Below, piece after piece: positions 8,331 through 16,928 of a stretch of 64,000 nt of DNA (the stretch's first letter is position 1; every line of letters begins with the position of its first letter). The stretch comes from Calditrichota bacterium (lineage in GTDB: Bacteria; Calditrichota; Calditrichia; Calditrichales; Calditrichaceae). Made by a program: the position numbers and the translations under genes. The notes beneath the pieces are model-generated. The model worked only from the letters and a program-made list of their open reading frames with translations, was not told where the DNA came from and made no database searches. The stretch spans positions 1 to 64,000 of the forward strand of contig JAJRSO010000042.1 in the NCBI GenBank assembly GCA_024278755.1, read 5' to 3'.

Positions 8331-9731
8331 ATGGATTCAAATCTTGCTGAAGAGCTCATCTCTACCCCCGAAATTGTCTGGAAAGAAGTACAGGAAATCC
8401 TTAAAAACAATATCAATATCCGCAGCTATAATACCTGGTTTGCGCCAACCAAAGGATTAACCTTTGAAGACGGGCATATCAAGATTTTAGTGCCAAACCG
8501 TTTCTTTTGCGAGTGGATTGACAACCATTACAGCAAACTGGTAAAAGATGCGTTGGCACAAACCCTTGGTGAAAGTATCGGGCTACGTTACCATATCAAA
8601 GATTCCGCTCTACCGGTATCTCCCTACCAAGATCAAAAAGACTGGCATCAGGAAAAACCACTACCCAAAACCGAACCGAAAAAAACCATAGCCTCTCCTT
8701 TTTATTCGCGAATTAACGAACGCTATACGTTCGAGAATTTTATTGTGGGTGACAATAACAATTTTGCACAGGCAGCCGCAAGAGCCGTAGCGGATTCGCC
8801 GGGAAAAACCAATTACAATCCGCTTATCGTCTATGGCGGTACCGGACTTGGCACAACACACCTAATTCAGGCCATCGGGAATTTAGCCATCCAAAATAAT
8901 CCCCGCACAAAAGTGTTTTATGCTTCCAGCGAAACATTTACGACCCATTTTATTACTTCTATTCAGCAAAATAAGGTTTCGGATTTCTCCGCTTTTTACC
9001 GTTCCGGGGATATTTTGCTTTTGGACGATATTCAGTTCTTTTCCAACAAGGGAAAAACGCAGGAAGAATTTTTTCATACCTTTAACGATTTACATCAAAA
9101 CGGGAAACAGATTGTATTGACATCCGACCGACCAATTAACGAATTAAAAGGGCTCGAGGAACGGCTGATTTCCCGGTTTAAATGGGGACTGATTGTCGAT
9201 ATTCAGCCGCCGGATTTCGAAACCCGCCTGGCCATTCTGCGCAATAAATGTGATGAAAGCGGATTGATTATCCCCGGAGACATTTTAGAATACCTGGCTG
9301 TTAATCTGATGGACAATGTTCGCGAACTCGAAGGCGCCCTTACAAAAATTATGGCCCAGGTAACCTTTACCTCTGCCGAACCCAGCCTCGAACTGGCCCG
9401 TTCCATCGTTTCCGAAATAGCAAAACCGGATCGTTCTATTTTAACCATCGAAACAATTATGGAACATACGGCCAAACTGTTTGATATTCCCGACGATCAG
9501 CTACGGGCTAAGACACGCCGCAAAGATGTGGTGCGCGCCCGGCAGGCGGCCATGTATCTGGCCAAACAATTGACCAGCCATTCACTGGTAACCATCGGGC
9601 TGCATTTTGGCGGCCGCGATCATTCCACTGTTATTCATGCCATCGAGAGCGTCTCAAAAACGTTAAAATCGGATCCTGCCTTCAGACAGCAGATCGATTC
9701 GCTTAAAAAGCATCTGGAATACAACCGCTAA
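8331..9731 (+). CDS. dnaA: Chromosomal replication initiator DnaA with altered Walker A
   Basis: 466 residues with all DnaA domains: an N-terminal interaction domain (1-85), a linker, an AAA+ domain starting near YTFENFIVG (132-140), and a C-terminal DNA-binding domain with the signature GGRDHSTV. Walker B (ILLLDDIQFF), the RLISRF arginine-finger box and NVRELEGAL are intact. The Walker A loop reads GGTGLGTTH at 169-177, so the catalytic lysine is threonine (codon ACA at 8853-8855). This should impair ATP binding unless it is an error or this is a specialised paralogue. AAGGA precedes the ATG at suitable spacing. dnaN is not next door; the next gene is convergent nfo. Confidence 0.93.
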   Translation: MDSNLAEELISTPEIVWKEVQEILKNNINIRSYNTWFAPTKGLTFEDGHIKILVPNRFFCEWIDNHYSKLVKDALAQTLGESIGLRYHIKDSALPVSPYQDQKDWHQEKPLPKTEPKKTIASPFYSRINERYTFENFIVGDNNNFAQAAARAVADSPGKTNYNPLIVYGGTGLGTTHLIQAIGNLAIQNNPRTKVFYASSETFTTHFITSIQQNKVSDFSAFYRSGDILLLDDIQFFSNKGKTQEEFFHTFNDLHQNGKQIVLTSDRPINELKGLEERLISRFKWGLIVDIQPPDFETRLAILRNKCDESGLIIPGDILEYLAVNLMDNVRELEGALTKIMAQVTFTSAEPSLELARSIVSEIAKPDRSILTIETIMEHTAKLFDIPDDQLRAKTRRKDVVRARQAAMYLAKQLTSHSLVTIGLHFGGRDHSTVIHAIESVSKTLKSDPAFRQQIDSLKKHLEYNR

Positions 9732-10576
9732 CTTTTGCCGCGCATCGATTTAAGCAACTCGATATTTTTCATAAAAACGGTATCTCCTCCCGGCACTTCT
9801 AAAATACCGGGAGTCTCTTTAAATTGGTTCATTCGCATCAATAGACTAAAACTTTCCAAACCGATAAACCCTTCTCCGACAGGCGCATGACGATCGCGAA
9901 AGCTATTTAGCTCCTTCTTCGAATCATTCAAATGAAAAGCCTCTATGGTCTCTATTCTAAACGTATCTTCCATTTTTTTCAGGGTTTTCTCCCAGCCGGC
10001 GGCGCTCCGGATATCATAACCGGCGGCAAAGATATGACAGGTATCCACACACACGCCCAGTTTGGATTGTTGCCCGCTCCGTTCTATTATTTGTTGCAAA
10101 TGTTCAAAACGACTGCCAATCCCCGTTCCCTGCCCGGCGGTCGTTTCCAGTAAAATTTTCACCTGCGCATCATACGAAGCCAGCGCCCGGTTAATCGATT
10201 CCGCTATAACGCCTATCCCCCAGTCCGATCCCTTCCCGCCATGCGCACCGGGGTGAATGACCAAACCGTCAATCCCCAGTACATCACAGCGTTTCAATTC
10301 CTCTAAAAAAGCCCGGCGTGATTTTTCCAGTTTTTCCCGTTCCTGTGCGCAAAGATTAATTAAGTAAGAAGCATGCGCGATTACCGGCGTCTCTCCAAAA
10401 TGATAATGTTTGCGTTTTATTTGGTATTCCTGCACCGTATTTGGATCATATGCTATGGATTTCCACTGACGCTGATTTTGGGTAAATATTTGTATTGCTT
10501 CACATTGCAGTATGCTTGCGCGTTCAAAGGCTTTCTGAATTCCGCCGGCAACAGATACATGACAGCCTATCTTCAT
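9728..10576 (-). CDS. nfo: Deoxyribonuclease IV (endonuclease IV, AP endonuclease)
   Basis: 282 residues of the TIM-barrel, tri-zinc AP endonuclease family. Family motifs are in order: GCHVSVAGG at the start, HPGAHGG, LLETTAGQG, VCVDTCHIFAAGYD, FHLNDSK, and RHAPVGEG. It cleaves DNA 5' to abasic sites in base-excision repair. The ATG at 10576 is chosen because GGAG lies seven bases upstream; a TTG at 10588 would include that ribosome-binding site in the coding sequence. Its stop overlaps the end of convergent dnaA by a few bases. Confidence 0.93.
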   Translation of the reverse strand: MKIGCHVSVAGGIQKAFERASILQCEAIQIFTQNQRQWKSIAYDPNTVQEYQIKRKHYHFGETPVIAHASYLINLCAQEREKLEKSRRAFLEELKRCDVLGIDGLVIHPGAHGGKGSDWGIGVIAESINRALASYDAQVKILLETTAGQGTGIGSRFEHLQQIIERSGQQSKLGVCVDTCHIFAAGYDIRSAAGWEKTLKKMEDTFRIETIEAFHLNDSKKELNSFRDRHAPVGEGFIGLESFSLLMRMNQFKETPGILEVPGGDTVFMKNIELLKSMRGKS

Positions 10577-10684
10577 CTTTTTCTCCAAATATTAATTAAA
10601 TATTTACATGCTTTTGACGATAAATAAACAAATTAAAAAGCAATGCTTATTTCTCTCGCCCAGTTTAATCAGGAGTTAAATCCG

Positions 10685-13171
10685 ATGCAAGAAGATGCGT
10701 CCCTGCTAAAATCTATTATCCAGAACTCCTCGGATATTTTTTTCCGACTAAATCTAAAAAGTGAAATCTTATTTATAAATCCCTCCATTCAAAGCTTTAT
10801 CGGCCAATCCCCTGCGGCGCTTAACGCGGTTCCTTTAAAATCGTTATTGGTACTTCCGCAGGAGTTTATCCTGTTTAAAAACGAATTGGTTCAGACGCAA
10901 AGAGTTCGGAACTACGAGCTCTTGTTTAAACACGCCGATGGGCGGAAAATGTTTGGCAGTATCAATGCCTATCTTCTTAAAAAAGAAGATAAAACATTTA
11001 TCGAAGGCAGTCTTCGCGATATTTCCGAGCAAAAAAAAATGGAAATGGAATTTCGGAAATCCTACAATGCAACCCAAAAATGGCAGCAATATTTTGAAAT
11101 TATTTACGAAATTACCGAGCAGATCAATAAATACCGTGAGATGGAAGAGGTTGGGAACGCGGTAACGCAGGGTCTGGCCAAAATTATGATGTTTGACGCG
11201 TATCAGCTCTATATCTATAACGATGAGCAAAAATACCTGCAACCGGTTTTTTCAACGGAAACATATAAACACAACAGAATCATTTCCAATACGCCGGTTC
11301 CTATTGACAAAGGAATTCTCGGCCGTATTTTCCGCGCTGCCCAAAATGAAATCATCGAAAATATAAGAACCGATCCCGATGTTTTCTATTTACCGGACGA
11401 AGAACAGATTGATGCTTCTCTCATTGCTTCCCCGCTCATTATCGAAGGACGAACCATTGGTGAAATTACCCTGTTAAAAGAAGGGATCGGCCAGTTCCGC
11501 CGCGATGAGTTACGTATTTTGTCCATTATCGGCCGTCAGGTTGCGGTTGCGCTAGAAAACGCCCAGCTTAATGCGCGGTAAATTGAGAATCGCAGAAAAG
11601 CCGAACAGGCCAATCAGGCTAAAAGTGAATTTTTGGCAAATATGAGCCACGAAATTCGAACACCGATGAATGCCATAATCGGTATGGGTGAACTTTTGCT
11701 GGACACTGATATAAATGAGGAGCAGGAAGATTTTTTAATTACCATCCGCGAAAGCTCCTATGCACTTTTATATTTGATAAATGATATTCTGGATTTTTCC
11801 AAAATTGAAGCCGGTAAACTGGATTTAGTGGAAGAAAACTTCAATCTGCACACCCTGCTGGAAATAAGCCTGGAAAGTCTGGCCGCCCGGGCCGAAGAAA
11901 AGGGGCTGGAACTGGCTCTGTATCTGGACCCGGATATTCCTACCGGAATTCTTGGCGATTCCGGACGGATACGCCAGATATTAATCAACTTGCTCGGTAA
12001 CGCCATTAAATTTACAGCCGAAGGCGAAGTAATATTATCCGCTAAGCTCCTAAAAGCGGATAAAAAGCAGTTGGATATTTATTTTTCGGTTCGGGATACC
12101 GGTATCGGAATCCCCGCGCAAAAGACAGGTTTAATCTTTGATAAATTTACACAGGCCGACGGCACAACCACCAGGCAATACGGCGGAACAGGGTTGGGAC
12201 TTGCCATTTCGCGCCAATTGGTAGAGCTGATGGGTGGTAAGATAGGCGTTTCCAGTTCACCGGGCAAAGGCAGCACCTTCTATTTTAATCTTGTGCTAAA
12301 AAAGGGAGAGGACTTTACGGAAGAGTTGCTTCCGGTAGCCGACCTATTAAATTTGCCCGTTCTCATTGTGGATGACAACGCCACAAACCGGCTTATTCTG
12401 GAAAAAATTCTTACCAATTGGAAAATGAAACCGCTTAGCTGTAGCAGCGGTACAGATGCGCTGAAGCTTTTAAATATAAAAGCCGCATCGGATGAATTTA
12501 TTCCCTTGGTTCTACTGGATATGCAAATGCCCGAAATGGACGGCGAAACCACCGCAAAAAAAATTTTAAACACGCCCGCCTTAAAAGAGACAAATATCAT
12601 CATTCTTACTTCCATGGGAAAACGAGGCGACGCAAAGCGATTGAGTAAAATGGGAATTAAACGGTACCTTACAAAACCGGTTAAACAATCGCAGTTATAC
12701 AATGCCATTCTTACGGTTATGTCGAAAAAGGCGGTAACGAAGCATGCGCAAAAGGCCGCTATAAAACAAGCGGACCATGTAATATCAAAAGAAACACCGG
12801 TAAAAATACTGTTGGCGGAAGACAATCCTATTAACCAGCGTGTGGCCGTTAAGATTCTTGAGAAAAAGAACTATACCGTTGATGTGGCCGAAAACGGACA
12901 AATGGCCATGCAGGCTCTGGAAAAAGATCAATACGATGTGGTATTAATGGATGTACAAATGCCCGAAATGGACGGACTAACAGCCACCAAAGCGATTCGA
13001 AAGCTTAATTCGGCAGTTAAAGATATTCCCATTATTGCCATGACCGCCAATGCCATGAAAGGTGATGAGGAAATGTGTCTCGAATCCGGAATGAATGATT
13101 ATATTTCAAAACCGTTTAAACCGGTAGAACTTTACGCCATTATCGAAAAATGGAGTCAAAAAGGGCGATAA
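10685..13171 (+). pseudogene. Hybrid sensor histidine kinase (PAS-GAF-HisKA-HATPase-REC-REC) split by an in-frame TAA
   Basis: One continuous reading frame of 828 codons except for a TAA at 11579-11581 (codon 299). Before it lie a PAS domain (SIIQNSSDIFFRL) and a GAF domain. After it the frame reads [21 protein letters not shown] and then the [11 protein letters not shown] phospho-acceptor box, an HATPase domain (N-box [13 protein letters not shown]1 DTGIGI, G2 GTGLGLAI) and two receiver domains with phospho-acceptor Asp in [11 protein letters not shown] and [11 protein letters not shown]. The linker and H-box are the normal sequence for such kinases, so this is a single gene interrupted by a substitution. 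Two separate proteins are possible using a TTG at 11633, but no ribosome-binding site is evident. AGGAG supports the ATG at 10685 over one at 10643. Confidence 0.85.
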
Positions 13172-13336
13172 AACGAATACCTTAAATTCGAAGGTACAAA
13201 TAACAAAAATCAAAGAAATCTCAAACAAAAATTACCTTACACAGGCATGTTTAAATTTTGGAATTTGGTATTTTTTGTTGTTTGTCGCTTGTATTTTGAC
13301 GTTTCCTAAATTTTACTTTAGGAATTTGGGTTATAT
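13172..13336. repeat. Palindromic intergenic sequence between convergent genes
   Basis: The left part (GGTACAAATAACAAAAATC region) and the right part (GTATTTTTTGTTGTTTG region) are imperfect reverse complements. A small hairpin, CCTAAA / TTTAGG, follows at about 13305-13322. The structure lies between the convergent kinase and cytochrome genes and could act as a two-way terminator. It resembles widespread AT-rich palindromic relics in bacterial intergenic DNA. Confidence 0.4.
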
Positions 13337-13675
13337 TTATTCACGGAATTTATGCCGGCTCACATAATCGGCCAGACGGCTAAGCGTGTCGCCTCGTAAG
13401 TGTTTAAAGGCCGGCATCATCAGGGCGCCATTTTTTACAATGTCTTCAATATGCAGTGTCTTAATGGATTCGTCCGCCAGAGCCGGAAACAGCCCCTTTC
13501 CCTCACCCTGCACTCCGTGACAGCCAGAACAGGCTTCGCGGTATATTTGTCCGGGCTTATCCGTAACAGGAATATAGGTACTCTTAAGTGTGGATAAAAA
13601 CATATAGATGGCCGTTACAATGACAATTGTAATAAGCACGATAAAAGGTATCCATTTTTTTATAGTTTGTTTCAT
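13337..13675 (-). CDS. Membrane-anchored monohaem cytochrome c
   Basis: 112 residues. A single N-terminal hydrophobic segment (about 9-29) anchors or exports the protein. A class I cytochrome c fold follows, with the haem-attachment motif CSGCH at about 49-53, typical GCHGVQGEGKGLFPALA context, and a likely Met ligand in GALMMPAFKHL. It would carry electrons on the outer face of the cytoplasmic membrane. It stands alone between the convergent kinase and the deacetylase gene, so its partner cannot be inferred. Confidence 0.88.
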   Translation of the reverse strand: MKQTIKKWIPFIVLITIVIVTAIYMFLSTLKSTYIPVTDKPGQIYREACSGCHGVQGEGKGLFPALADESIKTLHIEDIVKNGALMMPAFKHLRGDTLSRLADYVSRHKFRE

Positions 13676-13741
13676 TCCCCGCTCCGTTTTTTTATTCTTT
13701 ACAGTAGTTCCTTATTTCTGCCGCAGAAAACGCAAAGATTC

Positions 13742-14569
13742 TTATAATAATTCCTCCGGCAGGACAGACTGGGCAAGAGGGACCTGCTTACTTAACCCCA
13801 TCAAACGCTGATAAAGCGGCGTCGCCCGTCCACCAAGCTGCAGCAGCCAGTCACGAATAGCAATGGGCGATTGATAAGCGGCTTTCAGTTTTTTGTGGAT
13901 TATACGCTGCGTGTCAAAACGATACACATTAAAACGGCGCAAGGCCATATTTTGCTCTTCCGGCGGAGCGGCGCCCAGGTACAACGAGGCCATAGCATAT
14001 TGATAACCTGCCTGCTTAACCGCCTGTATTACCCGCGCATTAAAACGCCCGAACGGGTAGCAAAGCGCCGTAACCGGAATACCGGTAATTTTTTCGAGCA
14101 GGATTCGGCTCTGTTTTAATTCCTTGTTCAGGGATTCGGAATTCAGAGATGTAAACGGTACATGGTTAAGCCCGTGCGCCGCAATTTCATGCTCTGCAGC
14201 ACTTAGAGCGGCAATCTGTTCACCGGATAAATGTAAAAATTTTTTGCTTCCTAACTGTATATCCCAGTCATTTGTTTTACCGATATACAAAGCCGGCATA
14301 AAGATAACCGCTCTAAAACGGAAGTGGGATAATATGGGAAAAGCATGTTCGTAAACCGAAGCATAGCCATCGTCAAAGGTTATCATAACAGGTTTGTCCG
14401 GCAGGGTTTCCGATTTGGATACAGATTGAAAAGTAACGGACGTAAACCCGTGTTCGGCAAGATATTGCATATCCGTTAAAAAATCATCGGGATGGCGAGC
14501 GGTAATGCCAATATCGCTTTTAATTTCTATCTTGTGGTAATTAAGAACAGGGATGCGGGAGAAGTCCAT
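13742..14569 (-). CDS. Polysaccharide deacetylase (NodB-type carbohydrate esterase 4)
   Basis: 275 residues. The NodB core is clear: VLNYHKI near the N-terminus, MITFDDGYASVYEHAFPIL with the catalytic Asp pair, AAHGLNHVPFTSL supplying the zinc His residues, and LCYPFGRFN. CE4 enzymes remove N-acetyl groups from chitin-like, peptidoglycan or capsule sugars. There is no obvious signal peptide. It starts four bases from the stop of the Ald-like gene, so it is probably the last gene of the translation operon. Target polymer unknown. Confidence 0.87.
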   Translation of the reverse strand: MDFSRIPVLNYHKIEIKSDIGITARHPDDFLTDMQYLAEHGFTSVTFQSVSKSETLPDKPVMITFDDGYASVYEHAFPILSHFRFRAVIFMPALYIGKTNDWDIQLGSKKFLHLSGEQIAALSAAEHEIAAHGLNHVPFTSLNSESLNKELKQSRILLEKITGIPVTALCYPFGRFNARVIQAVKQAGYQYAMASLYLGAAPPEEQNMALRRFNVYRFDTQRIIHKKLKAAYQSPIAIRDWLLQLGGRATPLYQRLMGLSKQVPLAQSVLPEELL

Positions 14570-14572
14570 AGG

Positions 14573-15700
14573 TCAGAGATTCAGTTCCAACAGCTCAAAA
14601 ATGCTGTAAAATTCATGTCCAAAACGTTCCGAAAAGCTGCGGCTGGTCACTTTTCCCTTATACATGCAAAGGGCCGGAAGCAGACCGGGATATTCAATTA
14701 GCGTCTCTTTTAGATCATTAAGCGCCAGCGATTTTAAAACGTTTAATATTTTTTTGGTAATCACCCGGCTGGCCGTTACGGGAACCGAAGCCGAAATATT
14801 AGGTACGGAATAATAAATAATTCCATCAATGGTATAAACGGGTTGTTCTAAATTCGAAAGATAGGAGGTTTCCAATATGGCCGTTTGATTAATGGAAGTA
14901 TCTATGACGACGCTTCCCTCTTCCATTAAGCGAATTGTATCGGCGTCAATTTTTATATCAATCCCTTTTTTCAAAGAAAAAACCGAAATTATCAATACAT
15001 CGCTTTCCGGAAGAACCTCCCGTAGTTTTTCTTCGGAATAGAGGTTTACTTCCGCCTCTTTGAATTCTTCCTGCAAGGCGGATATTTTTTTTTCTTTAAG
15101 CCCAAAAAGACACACCTTTGCCCCAACCTTTAACGCGGCCTGTGCGGCGGTACGACCAACTTTCCCGGCGCCCACAATAACGACCTGCGCCGGCTTACTC
15201 AGTTCTGTGGCGGGTAATAATTTCCCCTTCCCGCCGGCCGAAACCGTAAGCAACTGCGCCGCCTGATTGATAGCAAGATGTCCGGCAATTTCACTCATGC
15301 TGTTTAACAGCGGATAGCCGCCTTCCTCGTCCTGAATTAATTCGGCGCTTATAACCGAAACCTTCGTTTCGAGCAGTGTACGGAAACGGTCTTCCCGGTA
15401 GCGAAGCATGTTATAAAAGGAGATGAACATATGCGAATCGTTAAGCAGCTCAAATTCGATGGGTTGCGGGGGAGTCATTTGCAACAAAAGCTGCGCTTTA
15501 TCCATAACCTTTTCCATGGCCGGCAGGATAACGGCGCCGGCGCGTTCGTACTGAATATCGGGAAAACGGCAGATTTCGCCGGAACCGCGCTCCACAAAAA
15601 CTTCAATTCCGTTTTTAACCAGTACTTTCACACCTTCCGGCGTCAGCATTACACGGCCTTCGGTGGATTTGAGTTCTTTTAATAAACCGACTTTAAGCAT
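14573..15700 (-). CDS. Alanine dehydrogenase / transhydrogenase-alpha family protein, divergent active site
   Basis: 375 residues. The N-terminal substrate domain begins like alanine dehydrogenase (VGLLKELKSTEGRVMLTPEGV), and the NAD-binding Rossmann loop is VVIVGAGKVGRTAA near 175. The family's catalytic Lys, normally in an LKV-type strand, appears as Gln (LLLQMTPP), and the catalytic His of the next loop appears as Asn (SFYNML). The protein may therefore not be a standard alanine dehydrogenase. The gene overlaps the M16 protease gene by eight bases and belongs to the rpsO-pnp operon. Lysine-pathway or PntA-like paralogues are alternatives. Confidence 0.75.
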   Translation of the reverse strand: MLKVGLLKELKSTEGRVMLTPEGVKVLVKNGIEVFVERGSGEICRFPDIQYERAGAVILPAMEKVMDKAQLLLQMTPPQPIEFELLNDSHMFISFYNMLRYREDRFRTLLETKVSVISAELIQDEEGGYPLLNSMSEIAGHLAINQAAQLLTVSAGGKGKLLPATELSKPAQVVIVGAGKVGRTAAQAALKVGAKVCLFGLKEKKISALQEEFKEAEVNLYSEEKLREVLPESDVLIISVFSLKKGIDIKIDADTIRLMEEGSVVIDTSINQTAILETSYLSNLEQPVYTIDGIIYYSVPNISASVPVTASRVITKKILNVLKSLALNDLKETLIEYPGLLPALCMYKGKVTSRSFSERFGHEFYSIFELLELNL

Positions 15701-16925
15701 GGGGTATTATCATCACTGTGTTAAAGTTTTTCATAATAAATATTTTTTGCGCCGTTTCCAATAAAAATCTGGAATTTATTTGTTCTATTTTTTCAATGGA
15801 TTCGTCTATGTTTATTATACGCTGATAAAATATTTCATTTTTTGCAAGGCTCGACATCCGCCGCTGCATGCTTTCCAGTCCCAATAAAATAGTTCCGTTT
15901 AACTGGCTTTTAATCTTATTTACAACCGATTCTTTAAGTGGCGTTTCGCATAAATGCTGTAATTCCGTTGTAAGAATTTTTAATGCTTTTTGCGCTTTTC
16001 GTACATCCGTTCCGACATAAAAACTGAAAACCCCGGTATCTTTGAAAAAATCTACATTGGAATAAACCGAATAAGCCAACCCGTATTTTTCGCGAATGGC
16101 CTGAAAAAGACGCGAACTCATTCCGCCGCCTAACCAGACGTTTAAAGCAATAATCGGGAAACGTTCTTCGGCTGTATAGGAAAAGCTCTCAACGCCGGTA
16201 CAGATATGACACTGATTGACCCCGTCCTGAATTTCGTGCCGGATATTTACAGCGGTAGGCGGCTTTTTAAAACGGCAGGCTTTTCCTGTCGTGGAAAAAA
16301 CAAAACTACGTTCGGCCATACGCAGCACCGCATCGTGGCGTACATTTCCAACAATACTTACTACCATATTTTTCGGCGTATAAAAGTTCTGCCAAAAATC
16401 CAGCAAGGCGGCGCGGTCAAAGGTTCGTACAGAACTTGCCGTTCCTAAAATGGGGAAACCCATTGGGTGATTCGGAAATAGTTTTTCCTGAAACACGTCA
16501 AAAATATAATCTTCGGGCGTGTCTTCCACAGCATGAATCTCTTCGAGAACCACTGCTTTTTCGTGAAGGATATCTTTTTCACGAAAGAGGGGCCGGCAAA
16601 CCAAATCGGCTAAAACGCGGATTGACTTTGAGAGTTGCGTATCCAGAGAGTGGGTATAAAAAACGGTGTGTTCTTTACTGGTGTAGGCGTTTAAACTACC
16701 GCCGGTTTCTTCGAGGGAATGGGCAATTTTAAGGGCACTGAATTTTTCAGTACCCTTAAAAACCATATGCTCCAAAAAATGAGCGATACCCTTGTTGCGG
16801 GTTGTTTCGCAGCGGCTGCCCGCTTTCACCCACACGCCCGCAGATACCGACCGCACACCGGGAACGAATTCACTAATGACGGTCAGGCCATTTTGCAGGA
16901 CTGTTTTATTGATTGTAGACGGCAT
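15693..16925 (-). CDS. M16-family zinc metalloprotease (insulinase/processing-peptidase type)
   Basis: 410 residues with the inverted zinc-binding motif HFLEHMVFKGT near residue 48 and the downstream EEIHAVEDTPEDYIFD supplying the third metal ligand. The second half (GGGMSSRLFQAIREKYGLAYSVYS) is the inactive M16 C-terminal lobe. Length and order match the single-chain bacterial processing-peptidase subgroup often found directly after pnp (YmxG/MppA type). It degrades peptides or processes proteins in the cytoplasm. The ATG follows the pnp TGA by three bases. Confidence 0.9.
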   Translation of the reverse strand: MPSTINKTVLQNGLTVISEFVPGVRSVSAGVWVKAGSRCETTRNKGIAHFLEHMVFKGTEKFSALKIAHSLEETGGSLNAYTSKEHTVFYTHSLDTQLSKSIRVLADLVCRPLFREKDILHEKAVVLEEIHAVEDTPEDYIFDVFQEKLFPNHPMGFPILGTASSVRTFDRAALLDFWQNFYTPKNMVVSIVGNVRHDAVLRMAERSFVFSTTGKACRFKKPPTAVNIRHEIQDGVNQCHICTGVESFSYTAEERFPIIALNVWLGGGMSSRLFQAIREKYGLAYSVYSNVDFFKDTGVFSFYVGTDVRKAQKALKILTTELQHLCETPLKESVVNKIKSQLNGTILLGLESMQRRMSSLAKNEIFYQRIINIDESIEKIEQINSRFLLETAQKIFIMKNFNTVMIIPHA

Positions 16926-16928
16926 AGG

